Positions 26,705 to 35,752 of a stretch of DNA of 64,000 bases are shown piece after piece (the stretch's first letter is position 1; every line of letters begins with the position of its first letter). The stretch is from NCBI RefSeq assembly GCF_900104725.1, contig NZ_LT629758.1:744001-808000 (forward strand), read 5' to 3'. Below the pieces are notes generated by a model that saw only the letters and a list, made by a program, of their open reading frames with translations, ran no database searches and was not told the origin of the DNA. This DNA comes from Actinoplanes derwentensis (GTDB lineage Bacteria; Actinomycetota; Actinomycetes; Mycobacteriales; Micromonosporaceae). The position numbers were made by a program, and so were the translations under genes.

Positions 26705-27930
26705 GTGCGCTCGCGGACGAGCACCACGCCCCTGAGCGTCCCGTCGTCGATCGAGCGGGCCGGGCGGCCGTTGCTACAGTTCGTGAACTCGTTCTTCCCG
26801 GTGATCGACGTGGTGCTGATCGGGCTGGTCGCCCAGATGGCCCTGGCGGGCAGTTCCCGGCGTCCGTCGATGTGGCTGTTCACCGTCGGCGCGGTGATGC
26901 TGTTCAGCGGGGATCTGCTCTACAGCATCCGGGACGGCCACCCATGACGTGCTCACCGATCTGCCCAACCGGGAACTGCTCAGTGACACCATCGCGTCCT
27001 GGGGTGGGCAGGCCGACGCCGGTGGGCAGGAGATCAGTCTGCTCTTCATCGACCTGGACCGGTTCGAGATGATCAAAGATCACTGGGGTCACCAGGTCGG
27101 CGACGAGCTGTTGTGCGCTGTCGCGCGCGGCTCGGCTCCCACGTACGCAGCAGTGATCTGGTCTGCCGGATCGGTGGGGACGAGTTCGTGATCGCCCTCG
27201 CCAGCCCGTCGCACAGCATTCTCGCCGAGTCGGTGGCCGCCCGGATCCTGGCGCTGTTCGAGCGGCCGTTCGAGCTGTCGGTCGGTGGGGTGGTGATGTC
27301 CGCGTCGATCGGGCTGGCGAAAGCCGGCGGCAGCGCGGAGGCCCTGGAGCTGATCCGGGACGCCGACACCGCGATGTACAAGGCGAAAGGCAAGGGCCGC
27401 AACGCGTACGCCGTCTTCGACCCGGCGACCGGGAACTGCACATGTCGGTGAACGTGTCGGTCCGTCAGCTGCGCGACCGGGCGCTGGCCGGGGGTCCGCG
27501 ACGTGCTCGCGAGCACGGGGCTGCCGCCGTCCGCGCTGTGGCTGGAGATCACCGAGCCGGGCGTGATGGAGGACCTCGAGACCGCTCTGGAGACCCTGAA
27601 CGAACTGCACCGGATCGGCGTCGTGATGGCCGTCGACGACTTCGGCACCGGCTATTCGTCGCTGAGTTACCTCAACCGGCTGCCGGTCGGCATCGTCGAG
27701 CTCGACCGTTCGTTCGTCTCCGACGTCGGACAGCACGGGACCAACGAATCGATCGTACGGGCGGTGCTGGCGATGGCGGGCGCCCTCGGCCTGCGGGTGG
27801 TTGCCGAGGGGGCGGAGACCGAACTGCAGCGCGACTGGCTGCGGTAACAGGGCTGCGGCCTGGCTCAGGGCTGGTTGTTCGGCAAGCCGCTGCGGGCCGT
27901 GGAGACGGTCATCGGGCCGACTCGTACAAG
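26705..27930 (+). pseudogene. Decayed GGDEF-EAL (c-di-GMP) protein gene
   Basis: Fragments of one diguanylate cyclase/phosphodiesterase lie in order but in different frames. They are a membrane segment (26,705-26,947), the GGDEF start LTDLPNRELLSDTIA and IDLDRFEMIKDHWGH (26,949-27,110), then after a frameshift CRIGGDEFVIALA to AYAVFDPATG (27,113-27,430), MSVNVSVRQLRDR (27,442), and after another shift VDDFGTGYSSLSYL with the EAL-domain tail. The EAL motif and about 130 residues between the domains are deleted. An in-frame TAA (27,846) precedes the final QGWLFGKPL. It cannot make active protein. Confidence 0.85.
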
Positions 27931-28817
27931 CGGTGCATCGACCGGATCGCCGACCTGATCTCCTGCAGGTGGCGGCCGGGACTGAACGGTTCGCCCCGCA
28001 TCCCCGGCGCGAGCCGATCCTGATCGAGGCCGACGGTCTCGACGTGACATCCGGCGATGCCGCTGAGGATCCGCACGGCGTCGCCATGCTGGAACGGCAC
28101 GTAGATCGGCGTCGTCACGATGAGCACTGTCGAACCCGGCTGGACGCGCAACCGGTCGGCCCAGAACTCGTAGGTGTCGGCGGTGTTCGCCCGGTGCCCC
28201 GACGCCGGTGCCGCCAGCACATGCACCGGTGTCCGTCCAGCGGGCTCGTAGGTGTCGTGCCGCCACGACTCCGGCGCCGGTGGCCCCTCCGAACCGCGCC
28301 GGGTCGACGGCGTGGCCAGCCCGAAAGCCTCCCGGACACCCAGGTCCAGCGCGTCCACCTCGTAACGGTCCCCGTCGGCGCCCAGCCGCGCCAGCTCGGC
28401 CGGGTTCAGGGGCCGGAAACTCCCCAGCGCGGCGACCTCACCGACGGTGAGCCCACCGGCGATCACCAGGGCGGCGTACGCGGTGCGCTGCAGACACGCC
28501 GCGGTCAGCCCGCCGAGCACCAGCAGATGGTCGTAACCGTCCCGCGCCGGGGCTCGTGGCACCACCAGTCCGAGAGCCCGCGCCGAGTCCAAGACCAGTG
28601 CGTTCAGTTCGGGCGCCCCGTCCCAGTCGCGTGCCTCGAAACGCTCGGCGCCGTTCCGGAAGTCCCAGTGCAGCGCGGAGAACTCGTCGAGCCATTCGAG
28701 CAGCGGTCCGGTCGCGAGGTCCGGCAGCACCCCACCGAACGCAGCGACCAGCGCCCGCATCGGCGCCGAGGTCACCCAGCGATGAATACCTGCCGAATCG
28801 GACGGAACCTCACACAT
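27909..28817 (-). CDS. Unrecognised protein, possible DUF218/YdcF-like fold
   Basis: 302 residues. The second half contains PVHVLAAPASGHRANTADTYEFWA and TVLIVTTPIYVPFQHGDAVRIL. These echo the DUF218 (SanA/YdcF/ElyC) pattern of a nucleotide-like strand, a TxxN(T)-type helix start and a second strand. The first half is helical and unfamiliar. No signal peptide or membrane segment. Its 3' end overlaps the tail of the decayed GGDEF-EAL gene, suggesting that gene was already dead when this end was fixed. Assignment is tentative. Confidence 0.55.
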   Translation of the reverse strand: MCEVPSDSAGIHRWVTSAPMRALVAAFGGVLPDLATGPLLEWLDEFSALHWDFRNGAERFEARDWDGAPELNALVLDSARALGLVVPRAPARDGYDHLLVLGGLTAACLQRTAYAALVIAGGLTVGEVAALGSFRPLNPAELARLGADGDRYEVDALDLGVREAFGLATPSTRRGSEGPPAPESWRHDTYEPAGRTPVHVLAAPASGHRANTADTYEFWADRLRVQPGSTVLIVTTPIYVPFQHGDAVRILSGIAGCHVETVGLDQDRLAPGMRGEPFSPGRHLQEIRSAIRSMHRLYESAR

Positions 28818-28931
28818 CGCAGCAGACTACGGGGTCAGTTCGGCGCGCTCTCGGGGCGGTCGGGGAGCAGGAGCAGGGCGATCATGTGCCGGCGGATGTG
28901 ACACCGGGGCCCGGGTCACCTCCGCCGGGGA

Positions 28932-29249
28932 TCAGTAGAGCGACGAGAACTCGAATCCGAGCGCGGTCAGGACCGTAGTCAGGACCAGGGCGATGCCCAT
29001 CGCGGTGGCGATGAAGACCGTCAAGCCGACCATGATCGCGGTGGTGGCCCCGCCGACGCCGAGCAGATCCTCGCGCAGGATCTTGCCGCGGTCGACATGG
29101 GTCCATTCGATCGGCGGGAGTACCGAGCGTCCCGCCGTGGTCGGCGAAGCCACCCCCGAGGTCGCCTCGTCACGTTTCGTACCGACGCGGAAACCGTTCG
29201 ACGAGTCGTTCTGTCCGGAATCCTGGACCGGTGTAGTCGCCTGCACCAT
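28932..29249 (-). CDS. Small single-span membrane protein
   Basis: 105 residues from the ATG at 29249, which has an ideal AAGGAGG site. A hydrophilic Ser/Thr/Asp-rich N-terminal half (about 60 residues) is followed by a hydrophobic C-terminal anchor (GGATTAIMVGLTVFIATAMG and the next stretch). Upstream in the same frame, before the start, GAGATFTIRLS resembles the end of a histidine-kinase ATPase domain, but no further kinase sequence is seen. Function unknown. Confidence 0.6.
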   Translation of the reverse strand: MVQATTPVQDSGQNDSSNGFRVGTKRDEATSGVASPTTAGRSVLPPIEWTHVDRGKILREDLLGVGGATTAIMVGLTVFIATAMGIALVLTTVLTALGFEFSSLY

Positions 29250-29514
29250 GATGTCGCCTCCTTGGCCACAGCCAGCGCGATATTTGTCCTTCTCATCGGC
29301 CGCCGAACGCCGTCGATGAGGAGAAAGCCGGATGGTGAAAGTGGCGCCCGCACCGGGTGGGCCCGCCAAGCCCTGGTTGTCTCGTCTTCCCGAGCCCCTG
29401 ACGACCGCGTTCTGCTCGCCGGAGCGGGACGGAAACCATCGAGCTGATTTGAACCGGACGCCCTTCGTGTCGTCTCAGTACTGAAGGGTTTCGATCGACA
29501 GGTTTGAGGCGGCG

Positions 29515-30456
29515 ATGGGTAAGCGATGGATTCTGGTGGCGTCACTGGTGACGCCGGTCGTTCTGGCGGTGGCCGCGGTCTACGCGTGGCCGCTGGGGGA
29601 GGAGCGGCTGCAGGCGACCGCCCCGGTGGTGCTGGACTTCGCGGCGGCCACCGCCCAGGCTGAGCGGGTGGCCGCCGCGGACGTCGCGGATCCGCGGGTG
29701 CTGCCGCAGTGCCGGACGATCGTGCGGACCCACGGTGCCCGCGCGGCCCGGGCGGTTCTGCTCCTGCACGGCTACACCGACTGCACGAAGCAGATGGACG
29801 GTCTCGCCGACCACCTGTTCGAACAGGGCTACAACGTGTACGCCCCACGCGCGCCGCGGCACGGATTCGTGCTGGGCGAAGCCGATCCGGGGCTGTCCGC
29901 GACCGAACTCGTCGAGTACGCCGACCAGTCGATGAACATCGCGGCCGGCCTGGGTGAGGAGTCCGGGGTGATCGGCATCTCCGGCGGTGGGGTGCTGGCG
30001 ACCTGGCTCGCGGAGCACCGCCCGGACACGGTCGCCCGGCTGCTGGTGTTGTCGCCGTTCTACCGGCCGTCGGCGAGCCAGGCCCCGTCCTTGGCGATCA
30101 AGCCGCTCACGGTGCTGTTCGGGCACCGGCTGCTCCCGGACCGGACCGTGTCCGGCACCGGGCAGACGTTGTCCGGCCTGGCCCAGTACCTCCGGATCAC
30201 CGGGAACATCGACGACGAAGCGGTCAACGAGAGGCTGCGCACGGTCGCGGTGGTGGTGTCCGACGGCGACGACCAGATCGACCGCGAGGTCGCCGTGCGC
30301 ATGCCCGCCCGGCTGGCCGAGGCCAACGGGGTCACCCTCGGTGAACAGGTGCTGGACGCCAGCATCGGGCACGACGTGGTGGAGGCCACCGCACCGGGGG
30401 TAGCCGGCCGGACCGGTGAGCTGTACGCCGCGTACCAGAGCCTTTACGAAAACTGA
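29515..30456 (+). CDS. Membrane-anchored alpha/beta hydrolase
   Basis: 313 residues from the ATG at 29515 (GAGGCGG upstream). An N-terminal hydrophobic segment (about residues 6-26) anchors or exports it. The alpha/beta hydrolase core shows the oxyanion strand LLLHGYTDC, the nucleophile elbow GISGG, a late Asp in VVSDGDDQID and the His in ASIGHDVVE. This is the layout of lysophospholipase- or carboxylesterase-like lipolytic enzymes. Convergent with and overlapping by 13 bases the next hydrolase gene. Confidence 0.8.
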   Translation: MGKRWILVASLVTPVVLAVAAVYAWPLGEERLQATAPVVLDFAAATAQAERVAAADVADPRVLPQCRTIVRTHGARAARAVLLLHGYTDCTKQMDGLADHLFEQGYNVYAPRAPRHGFVLGEADPGLSATELVEYADQSMNIAAGLGEESGVIGISGGGVLATWLAEHRPDTVARLLVLSPFYRPSASQAPSLAIKPLTVLFGHRLLPDRTVSGTGQTLSGLAQYLRITGNIDDEAVNERLRTVAVVVSDGDDQIDREVAVRMPARLAEANGVTLGEQVLDASIGHDVVEATAPGVAGRTGELYAAYQSLYEN

Positions 30457-31169
30457 AAGTGTTCCGTCAGCAGGGCGGCCACCTCGGCCGGGCGTTCCAG
30501 GACGGTCCAGTGGTTGCAGTCGAGTTCGGCGACCCGGGTGGCGCGGGTCAGTTCACCGAGTTCCCGGCCGAACTCGGCCGGTACCGCCGGGTCGCGGGTG
30601 CCCCAGAAGACCAGGGCGGGACTGGTCAGACCGGCCAGCCCCGGTTCCCAGTCGGCGCCGACGGTGACCGCGGACCGGTACAGGCGCAGGATGCTGTCGC
30701 GCATCACCGGGTCCATCCGGGCGACCGCCTCGCGGGCGAGGTCCGCCGGGACGTCGAAGCCGTCGTGCAGCGTCCCGGCGAACGCGGCCTCGTCGAGCGT
30801 GGCCATGAACTGGTCGCCGACGATCGGATCCTGCCAGATCTTCGCGACGGTGTGCCAGTCGTAGCGGGCGCTGATCGGGCCGTTGCCGCCGGCCCAGGTC
30901 CGGACCAGATCCGGCCGCAGCGACGCGACCCGGGCGGTGAGCATGCAACCCCAGCCGTGCCCGACCAGGTCGACCGGTTCGCCGAGCGCTTCGATGCGTT
31001 CGGTGAGCCACCGTACGTACTCCTCCTTGGTGCTCGTGAAGTTGTCGGGTCTCGGCGAGCCGAAGCCGGGCAGGTCCCAGGCCAGGACGTCGGTGCGGCG
31101 CAGGTGCCGCAGAACTCCGGCCCACAGCCGGTGTGTGTCGGGGACGCCGTGAATCAGAACGACGGGCAT
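30444..31169 (-). CDS. Alpha/beta hydrolase-fold protein lacking the usual nucleophile
   Basis: 241 residues from the ATG at 31169. The fold signature is clear: VVLIHGVPDTHRLW, LAWDLPGFGSPRPD, FWGTRDPAVP for the acid and LDCNHWTVLERP for the His. At the nucleophile elbow it reads LVGHGWGCML, where active haloalkane dehalogenases or epoxide hydrolases have GHDWG and esterases GHSxG. The DNA at about 30,950 confirms Gly at that position. It may be inactive as a hydrolase, a lyase-type member or a regulatory relative. Confidence 0.8.
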   Translation of the reverse strand: MPVVLIHGVPDTHRLWAGVLRHLRRTDVLAWDLPGFGSPRPDNFTSTKEEYVRWLTERIEALGEPVDLVGHGWGCMLTARVASLRPDLVRTWAGGNGPISARYDWHTVAKIWQDPIVGDQFMATLDEAAFAGTLHDGFDVPADLAREAVARMDPVMRDSILRLYRSAVTVGADWEPGLAGLTSPALVFWGTRDPAVPAEFGRELGELTRATRVAELDCNHWTVLERPAEVAALLTEHFQFS

Positions 31170-31239
31170 CGTCGTGCTCCTCTCCGTCAACAGGTACAAC
31201 GAGGCAGCGATCTTGCGGTTCGCCGGGCCGGGCGGTGCG

Positions 31240-31314
31240 TGGTACCCAGGTACCAGGAGCGGCCCGTACCGCGGTCCGATGTGGGTGCCGCCGCCCGTCC
31301 GTAGCGTCGTTCCC
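31240..31314 (+). promoter_or_regulatory. Operator TGGTACC-CA-GGTACCA and leaderless promoter of the ABC/two-component operon
   Basis: A perfect inverted repeat TGGTACC-CA-GGTACCA (31240-31255) lies exactly 60 bases before the GTG start. Between them are GGTCCGATGTGGGT and TCCGTAGCGT, the latter containing a plausible -10 (TAGCGT, 31302-31307) only eight bases before GTG, so translation is probably leaderless. The same elements with the same spacing occur at 38255-38329. The best guess for the ligand of the repeat is the NarL-type response regulator encoded at the end of this operon. Confidence 0.6.
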
Positions 31315-32214
31315 GTGATTGAAGTTCATCAACTGACCAAGTCGTACGGGCCGGTCAAGGCCGTCGAAGACGTGTCGTTCCGGCTGGAGGCCGGGGTCGT
31401 CAACGGCTTCGTCGGCCCCAACGGCGCCGGCAAGTCCACCACCATGCGGATGATGGTCGGGCTGGACCGGCCCACCTCCGGGCACTGCCTGATCGGCGGC
31501 CGCCCCTACACCGCCCTCGACGCCCCGCTGCGGCAGGTCGGCGCCCTGCTCGACCCGGAGGCGATCCATCCCGGTCGCAGCGGCCGTAACCACTTGCGGG
31601 TCCTGGCCCGCACCCACGGCATCAGCGCCCGCCGCGCCGACGAGGTCCTGGAGATGGTCGGCCTCACCAGTGCCGCCGACCGCCGGATCCGCGGCTACTC
31701 GCTCGGCATGCGGCAGCGTCTCGGCCTGGCCGCCGCCTTGCTCGGCGACCCGGCGGCGCTGCTGCTCGACGAACCCGCCAACGGCCTCGACCCGGACGGC
31801 ATCATCTGGATCCGGACGCTGCTGCGTTCGCTCGCCCGCGAGGGCCGGGCGGTCCTGGTGTCCAGCCACCTGATGGGCGAACTGGCCCAGACCGCCGACC
31901 GCCTGATCGTTCTCGGCCATGGCCGGGTGCTCGCCGACGCCACCGTCGCCGAGTTGGTGTCCCGCAACGCGACACGTGTCGTGCAGGTGCGCACCGACCG
32001 CCCCGACGAGCTGGAGAAGCTCGTCCGGGGCCGGGACTCCGCGGTGGCCCGCCGCCCCGACGGCGGCCTGGAGATCACCGGGATGGCCGCCGACGACGTG
32101 GCCGTGCTGGCCCACCGCGACGGGATCCTGCTGTACGAGATCACCACTGTCCCGGCCTCGCTGGAGGACGCCTATCTGAGCTTGACCAGCGGTTTCACTG
32201 GAGGAACCCGATGA
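31315..32214 (+). CDS. ABC transporter ATPase (drug/bacteriocin type)
   Basis: 299 residues from the GTG at 31315; longer upstream reading runs through the promoter and is rejected. Walker A GPNGAGKST, signature-region YSLGMRQRLGLAAALLGD, Walker B LLLDEPANGLDP and H-loop VSSH are intact. The C-terminal extension of about 80 residues is typical of the DrrA/BcrA-like subfamily that works with small separate permeases. The stop overlaps the permease start (ATGA). The kinase and regulator that follow suggest a ligand-inducible export or detoxification module. Confidence 0.92.
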   Translation: MIEVHQLTKSYGPVKAVEDVSFRLEAGVVNGFVGPNGAGKSTTMRMMVGLDRPTSGHCLIGGRPYTALDAPLRQVGALLDPEAIHPGRSGRNHLRVLARTHGISARRADEVLEMVGLTSAADRRIRGYSLGMRQRLGLAAALLGDPAALLLDEPANGLDPDGIIWIRTLLRSLAREGRAVLVSSHLMGELAQTADRLIVLGHGRVLADATVAELVSRNATRVVQVRTDRPDELEKLVRGRDSAVARRPDGGLEITGMAADDVAVLAHRDGILLYEITTVPASLEDAYLSLTSGFTGGTR

Positions 32215-32945
32215 ACCTGTTCGCTGCCGAGTGGCTGAAGATCCGTACCCTCCGCTCGTTCTGGATCTGCTCGGTCCTCGGGATGGTCCTCGGTGTCGCC
32301 GGGGCCGTGTTGCAGGGGCTGGCCTTCTCCGACCCCGACCTCGCCAAGGGCGTGACCGCCCGTGATGCCCTGACCGACGTGCTCGGGTCCGGCTCGGCGG
32401 TGCTGCAGATCGCGATCGTGGTGCTGTCGGTGCTGGTGCTCAGTTCCGAGTACAGCGGCGGCGCCATCCGGGTGACCTTCGTGGCCACTCCCTGGCGGCT
32501 GCGCGTGATGGCCGCGAAAGCCCTGGTCGTCACGGCCATCGCGACCGTTTTGGCCAGCCTTTCCCTGACCCTGGGGTACGCCGCCGCCGTCCCGTTCCTG
32601 CACCAGGGCGACGTGGCCGGAACATCGTTGGGCATAATGCTGAGCCTGCTCGGTGTGGAGATCGGATACTGCGTGCTGGTGGCCCTGTTCGCGTTCGCGG
32701 TGACGCTCGCCGTCCGTAACACGGCCGCCGCCGTCACCATCACCCTCGGCGTGGTCCTGCTGTCGACAGTGGTGCTGACCCTGCTCGACCTGATGCTGCG
32801 CACCGACCTGACCAGCGTGTCGTTCTCGGTCGTCGCCTCCGGAGTGCTGACTGACCCGCTGTCCCGAGCCCTGCCGGCCGTCGTCGCGTGGCTGGCGGTC
32901 CCCGCGGTGCTCGGCGGCCTGGCCCTGACCCGCCGGGACGCCTGA
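32211..32945 (+). CDS. ABC-2 type permease
   Basis: 244 residues with about six membrane segments in the ABC-2 pattern: an N-terminal FAAEWLKIRTLRSFWI-like amphipathic helix, a YSGGAIRVTF coupling helix after the second segment, and a final segment ending in the cytoplasm. It should dimerise and pair with the preceding ATPase. Start and stop overlap or abut the neighbours, implying one message with the kinase and regulator. Confidence 0.88.
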   Translation: MNLFAAEWLKIRTLRSFWICSVLGMVLGVAGAVLQGLAFSDPDLAKGVTARDALTDVLGSGSAVLQIAIVVLSVLVLSSEYSGGAIRVTFVATPWRLRVMAAKALVVTAIATVLASLSLTLGYAAAVPFLHQGDVAGTSLGIMLSLLGVEIGYCVLVALFAFAVTLAVRNTAAAVTITLGVVLLSTVVLTLLDLMLRTDLTSVSFSVVASGVLTDPLSRALPAVVAWLAVPAVLGGLALTRRDA

Positions 32946-32948
32946 GCC

Positions 32949-34073
32949 GTGCCGATCGGACGCCTGCGGGTACCGCGCGACCAGTGGGGTACCAGCATCA
33001 TCGTGGTGTTGTGCCTGATCGTGGGGCTCTACTCCAACCTGGTGCGGTGGGGTCCGAGTAATGCCGAGTGGCTTCAACTGGGCCTGAACACGGCCGTGGC
33101 CCTGTCGCTGATCTGGCGCCGCACCCACCCGTGGTGGGTGCTGGCGGTGGTGGTCGCCGGGGACACCCTGTCCGAGGACACTCAGATGCTGGCCATGGCG
33201 GTGGTGACGTACTCGCTCGCGGTCTACCGCCCGCTGGCCACCGCGATCATCGGCGTCGTCGCCGCGTTGACCGTGATCGGGTTCGAGGCGCACCACCGGG
33301 ACAGCGAGTACGGCGTGGAGAGTTTCGCCAGCTTCTACCTGATCCTCACGGTGGTTCCGCTGCTGGTCGGGGCGAACGTGGCCGCCCGCCGCCGCTACGT
33401 GGGGGAACTGGTCGACCGGGCCGCCCGCCTGGCCCGGGAGAAGGAGCAGGAGGGTGAGCTGGCGGCGGCCCGGGAACGCGCCCGGATCGCCCACGACATG
33501 CACGACATCGTCGCCCACAACCTGACCATCATGGTCCGCCTCGCCGACGGGGCTCTGGCGGTCGCCGACTCCGATCCGCAACGGTCACGGAGAGCCGTGG
33601 AGCGGTCGGCGAACCTGGGTCGCGAGGCGATGAAGGACATGCGCCGCCTGTTGGGGGTGCTCCGCGACGGCAGCACTGACACACCCGGTGACCTGGAGAG
33701 CCTGGTGGAGACGTTCCGGATCGCCGGTCTGCCGGTGATCCTGCGCCGTCGCGGCACCGACTCGATCTCGCCCGGCCTGCGACTGGTGGTGTTCCGCAGC
33801 GTGCAGGAGTCACTGACGAACGCGCTGCGGTACGCCGAGAACCCCACCGAGGTCCTGGTCGATGTGGACTACACCGCCGACCCGATCCGCGTCGAGGTCA
33901 CCGACGACGGCCGGGGCACCGTCCCGGCGCCGTCGATCGGCAGTGAACAGGGCCTGAAAGCTCTCCGCGAGCGGGCCGCCCTCTACCATGGCTCGGTCGA
34001 GTCCGGCCCCCGGCATCCCGGCTGGTCCGTCCGTGTCAGCCTGCCCAACCCCGCCGAAGGAACCGATGAGTGA
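32949..34073 (+). CDS. Sensor histidine kinase (NarL-system type)
   Basis: 374 residues from a GTG three bases after the permease stop. About five membrane segments fill the first 140 residues with almost no exported domain, as in intramembrane-sensing kinases. The HisKA_3 dimerisation helix ARIAHDMHDIVAHNL places the phosphoacceptor His at residue 185. The ATPase domain shows QESLTNALRYAENPTEV (N-box), DDGRG (G1) and a final GLKALRERAALYHG. It probably senses the transporter or its substrate at the membrane and phosphorylates the next gene product. Confidence 0.9.
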   Translation: MPIGRLRVPRDQWGTSIIVVLCLIVGLYSNLVRWGPSNAEWLQLGLNTAVALSLIWRRTHPWWVLAVVVAGDTLSEDTQMLAMAVVTYSLAVYRPLATAIIGVVAALTVIGFEAHHRDSEYGVESFASFYLILTVVPLLVGANVAARRRYVGELVDRAARLAREKEQEGELAAARERARIAHDMHDIVAHNLTIMVRLADGALAVADSDPQRSRRAVERSANLGREAMKDMRRLLGVLRDGSTDTPGDLESLVETFRIAGLPVILRRRGTDSISPGLRLVVFRSVQESLTNALRYAENPTEVLVDVDYTADPIRVEVTDDGRGTVPAPSIGSEQGLKALRERAALYHGSVESGPRHPGWSVRVSLPNPAEGTDE

Positions 34074-34716
34074 GATAACGCTGCTGCTCGTGGACGATCA
34101 GGAACTCATCCGCGAGGGCATGGCGATGGTTCTCGGTGCCGCCCCCGGCCTGCGGGTCGTCGGCGAGGCCGGGGACGGCCGGGCCGGGGCGCTGCGGGCC
34201 CGGGACCTGCGCCCGGACGTGGTGCTGATGGACGTCCAGATGCCGATCATGGACGGTATCGAGGCGACCCGGGACATCGTGGCCAACTGCCCCGGCACCC
34301 GGGTCCTGATCCTGACCACGTTCGACATGGACGAGTACGCCTTCAGCGGTCTCCGGGCCGGTGCCAGCGGTTTCCTGTTGAAGGACGCGCCGTCCGCCGA
34401 CCTGGTGCGCGCGGTCCGCACGATCGCCGGCGGGCAAGCCGTGGTGTCCCCCCGAATCACCAGGACTCTCCTCGACCACTACCAGGGTGGCCGCGCGCCC
34501 GACCCGTCCGCCGGCTCCGTCCTCACCACCCTCACCGACCGGGAGCGCGAGGTCCTGCTCGCGATCGGTCAGGGCCTGTCCAATCCGGAGATCGCCGGCA
34601 CCCTGTTCCTGTCCGAGTCCACGGTGAAGACGCATGTCGGCCGGGTCCTGGCCAAACTCGGCGCCCGGGACCGCGTGCAGGCGGTGATCTGGGCGCACAC
34701 CCACGGCCTGATCTGA
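34066..34716 (+). CDS. NarL/FixJ-family response regulator
   Basis: 216 residues from the ATG at 34066, overlapping the kinase end by eight bases. The receiver domain has the acidic pair in LLLVDDQELI, the phosphoacceptor Asp56 in VVLMDVQMP and the conserved Lys in LLKDAP. The C-terminal LuxR-type helix-turn-helix is LTDREREVLLAIGQGLSNPEIA with LSESTVKTHV. It is the likely binder of the TGGTACC/GGTACCA repeat upstream of the operon and of the second copy at 38255. Its stop abuts the stop of the convergent aldo/keto reductase inside a TGATCA palindrome. Confidence 0.92.
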   Translation: MSEITLLLVDDQELIREGMAMVLGAAPGLRVVGEAGDGRAGALRARDLRPDVVLMDVQMPIMDGIEATRDIVANCPGTRVLILTTFDMDEYAFSGLRAGASGFLLKDAPSADLVRAVRTIAGGQAVVSPRITRTLLDHYQGGRAPDPSAGSVLTTLTDREREVLLAIGQGLSNPEIAGTLFLSESTVKTHVGRVLAKLGARDRVQAVIWAHTHGLI

Positions 34717-35688
34717 TCACCAGGCCCAGGCCTCCGGGCCGGGACCGCCGTTGCCGATCGGCGGGAAGATCTCCTCCAGGGTCGCCAGGGTGGCGTCGCC
34801 GAGCGGCTCGGCCAGCGCGGCGATCGGCAGGTCGAGCTGTTCCGGGGTGCGCGGGCCGAGGATCGGGGCGGTCACTCCGGGCCGGGACAGCAGCCAGCCG
34901 ATGGCGACCTCGGTGGGTTCCCGGCCCAGTTCGGCGCAGAACTGTTCGAACCGCTCGATCGCGGCACGGTGCGGTTCGACCCGTTCGGGGGCGTGCAGCA
35001 CGGCCCGGCCGGGTACGCCGTCGCGCTGTTTGCGGAGCGCACCGGAGAGTGCGCCGAAGTGCAGCGGGGAGTACGGCAGGATGCCGATGCCCAGTTCAGC
35101 GGCGGCCGGCAGCACCTCCAGTTCGACATGCCGGGTGACCAGGTTGTACCGGCACTGTTCCGAGACGATGCCCAGGAAATGCCGGCTGTCCGCGGCGGCC
35201 TGGGCGCGGGCCAGGTGCCAGCCGGCGAAGTTCGACGATCCGACATACCTGACCTTGCCTTGCAGCACGAGGGTCTCCATCGCCTGCCAGATCTCCGCCC
35301 AGGGCGTGGTGCGTTCGATGTGGTGCATCTGGAACAGGTCGATCCAGTCGGTGCGCAGCCGGGTGAGCGAGGCCTCGCAGGAGGCGATGATGTGCCGGGC
35401 GGACAGGCCGCGGTCGTTGGGCCGGTCGGACATCGGCGCGTAGACCTTGGTGGCCAGCACGATGTCGTCACGGCGGCCGGTCTTCTCCAGCCAGCTTCCG
35501 ATGAACCGTTCGCTGAGCCCGTCGCCCCCGTACATGTTCGCGGTGTCGACGAAGTTGAGGCCGAGGTCGGCGGCGCGGTCGAGAATCGCGTGACTCGCCT
35601 GCTCGTCGGTCTGCCAGCCGAAGTTCATGGTGCCGACGCACAGCCGGCTGACGGTCAGGCCGGTCCGGCCCAGGCGGGTGTATTCCAT
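34717..35688 (-). CDS. Aldo/keto reductase
   Basis: 323 residues from the ATG at 35688 (MEYTRLGRTGLTVSRLCVG). The TIM-barrel AKR signature is present: the catalytic Asp/Tyr segment FVDTANMYGGDGLSE, Lys in VLATKVYAP, His in FQMHHIE and the NADPH-binding end ILGPRTPEQLD. It resembles the AKR11/12-type enzymes that reduce aldehydes, ketones or deoxy-sugar intermediates. The upstream part of the open frame belongs to the antisense of the DUF5937 gene and is not coding. Confidence 0.9.
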   Translation of the reverse strand: MEYTRLGRTGLTVSRLCVGTMNFGWQTDEQASHAILDRAADLGLNFVDTANMYGGDGLSERFIGSWLEKTGRRDDIVLATKVYAPMSDRPNDRGLSARHIIASCEASLTRLRTDWIDLFQMHHIERTTPWAEIWQAMETLVLQGKVRYVGSSNFAGWHLARAQAAADSRHFLGIVSEQCRYNLVTRHVELEVLPAAAELGIGILPYSPLHFGALSGALRKQRDGVPGRAVLHAPERVEPHRAAIERFEQFCAELGREPTEVAIGWLLSRPGVTAPILGPRTPEQLDLPIAALAEPLGDATLATLEEIFPPIGNGGPGPEAWAW

Positions 35689-35752
35689 GTCACGGCACAG
35701 TAGACACGGGTGCCGTCGACGGCGATCGGTTCGACCGTGCTCGAATGGTCCG

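Noticed and set aside
29250..29400. Remnant of a histidine-kinase ATPase domain before the small membrane protein
   Set aside because: A single stretch (GAGATFTIRLS) looks kinase-like, but no N-, G1- or G2-box is found in any frame upstream, so chance similarity cannot be excluded.
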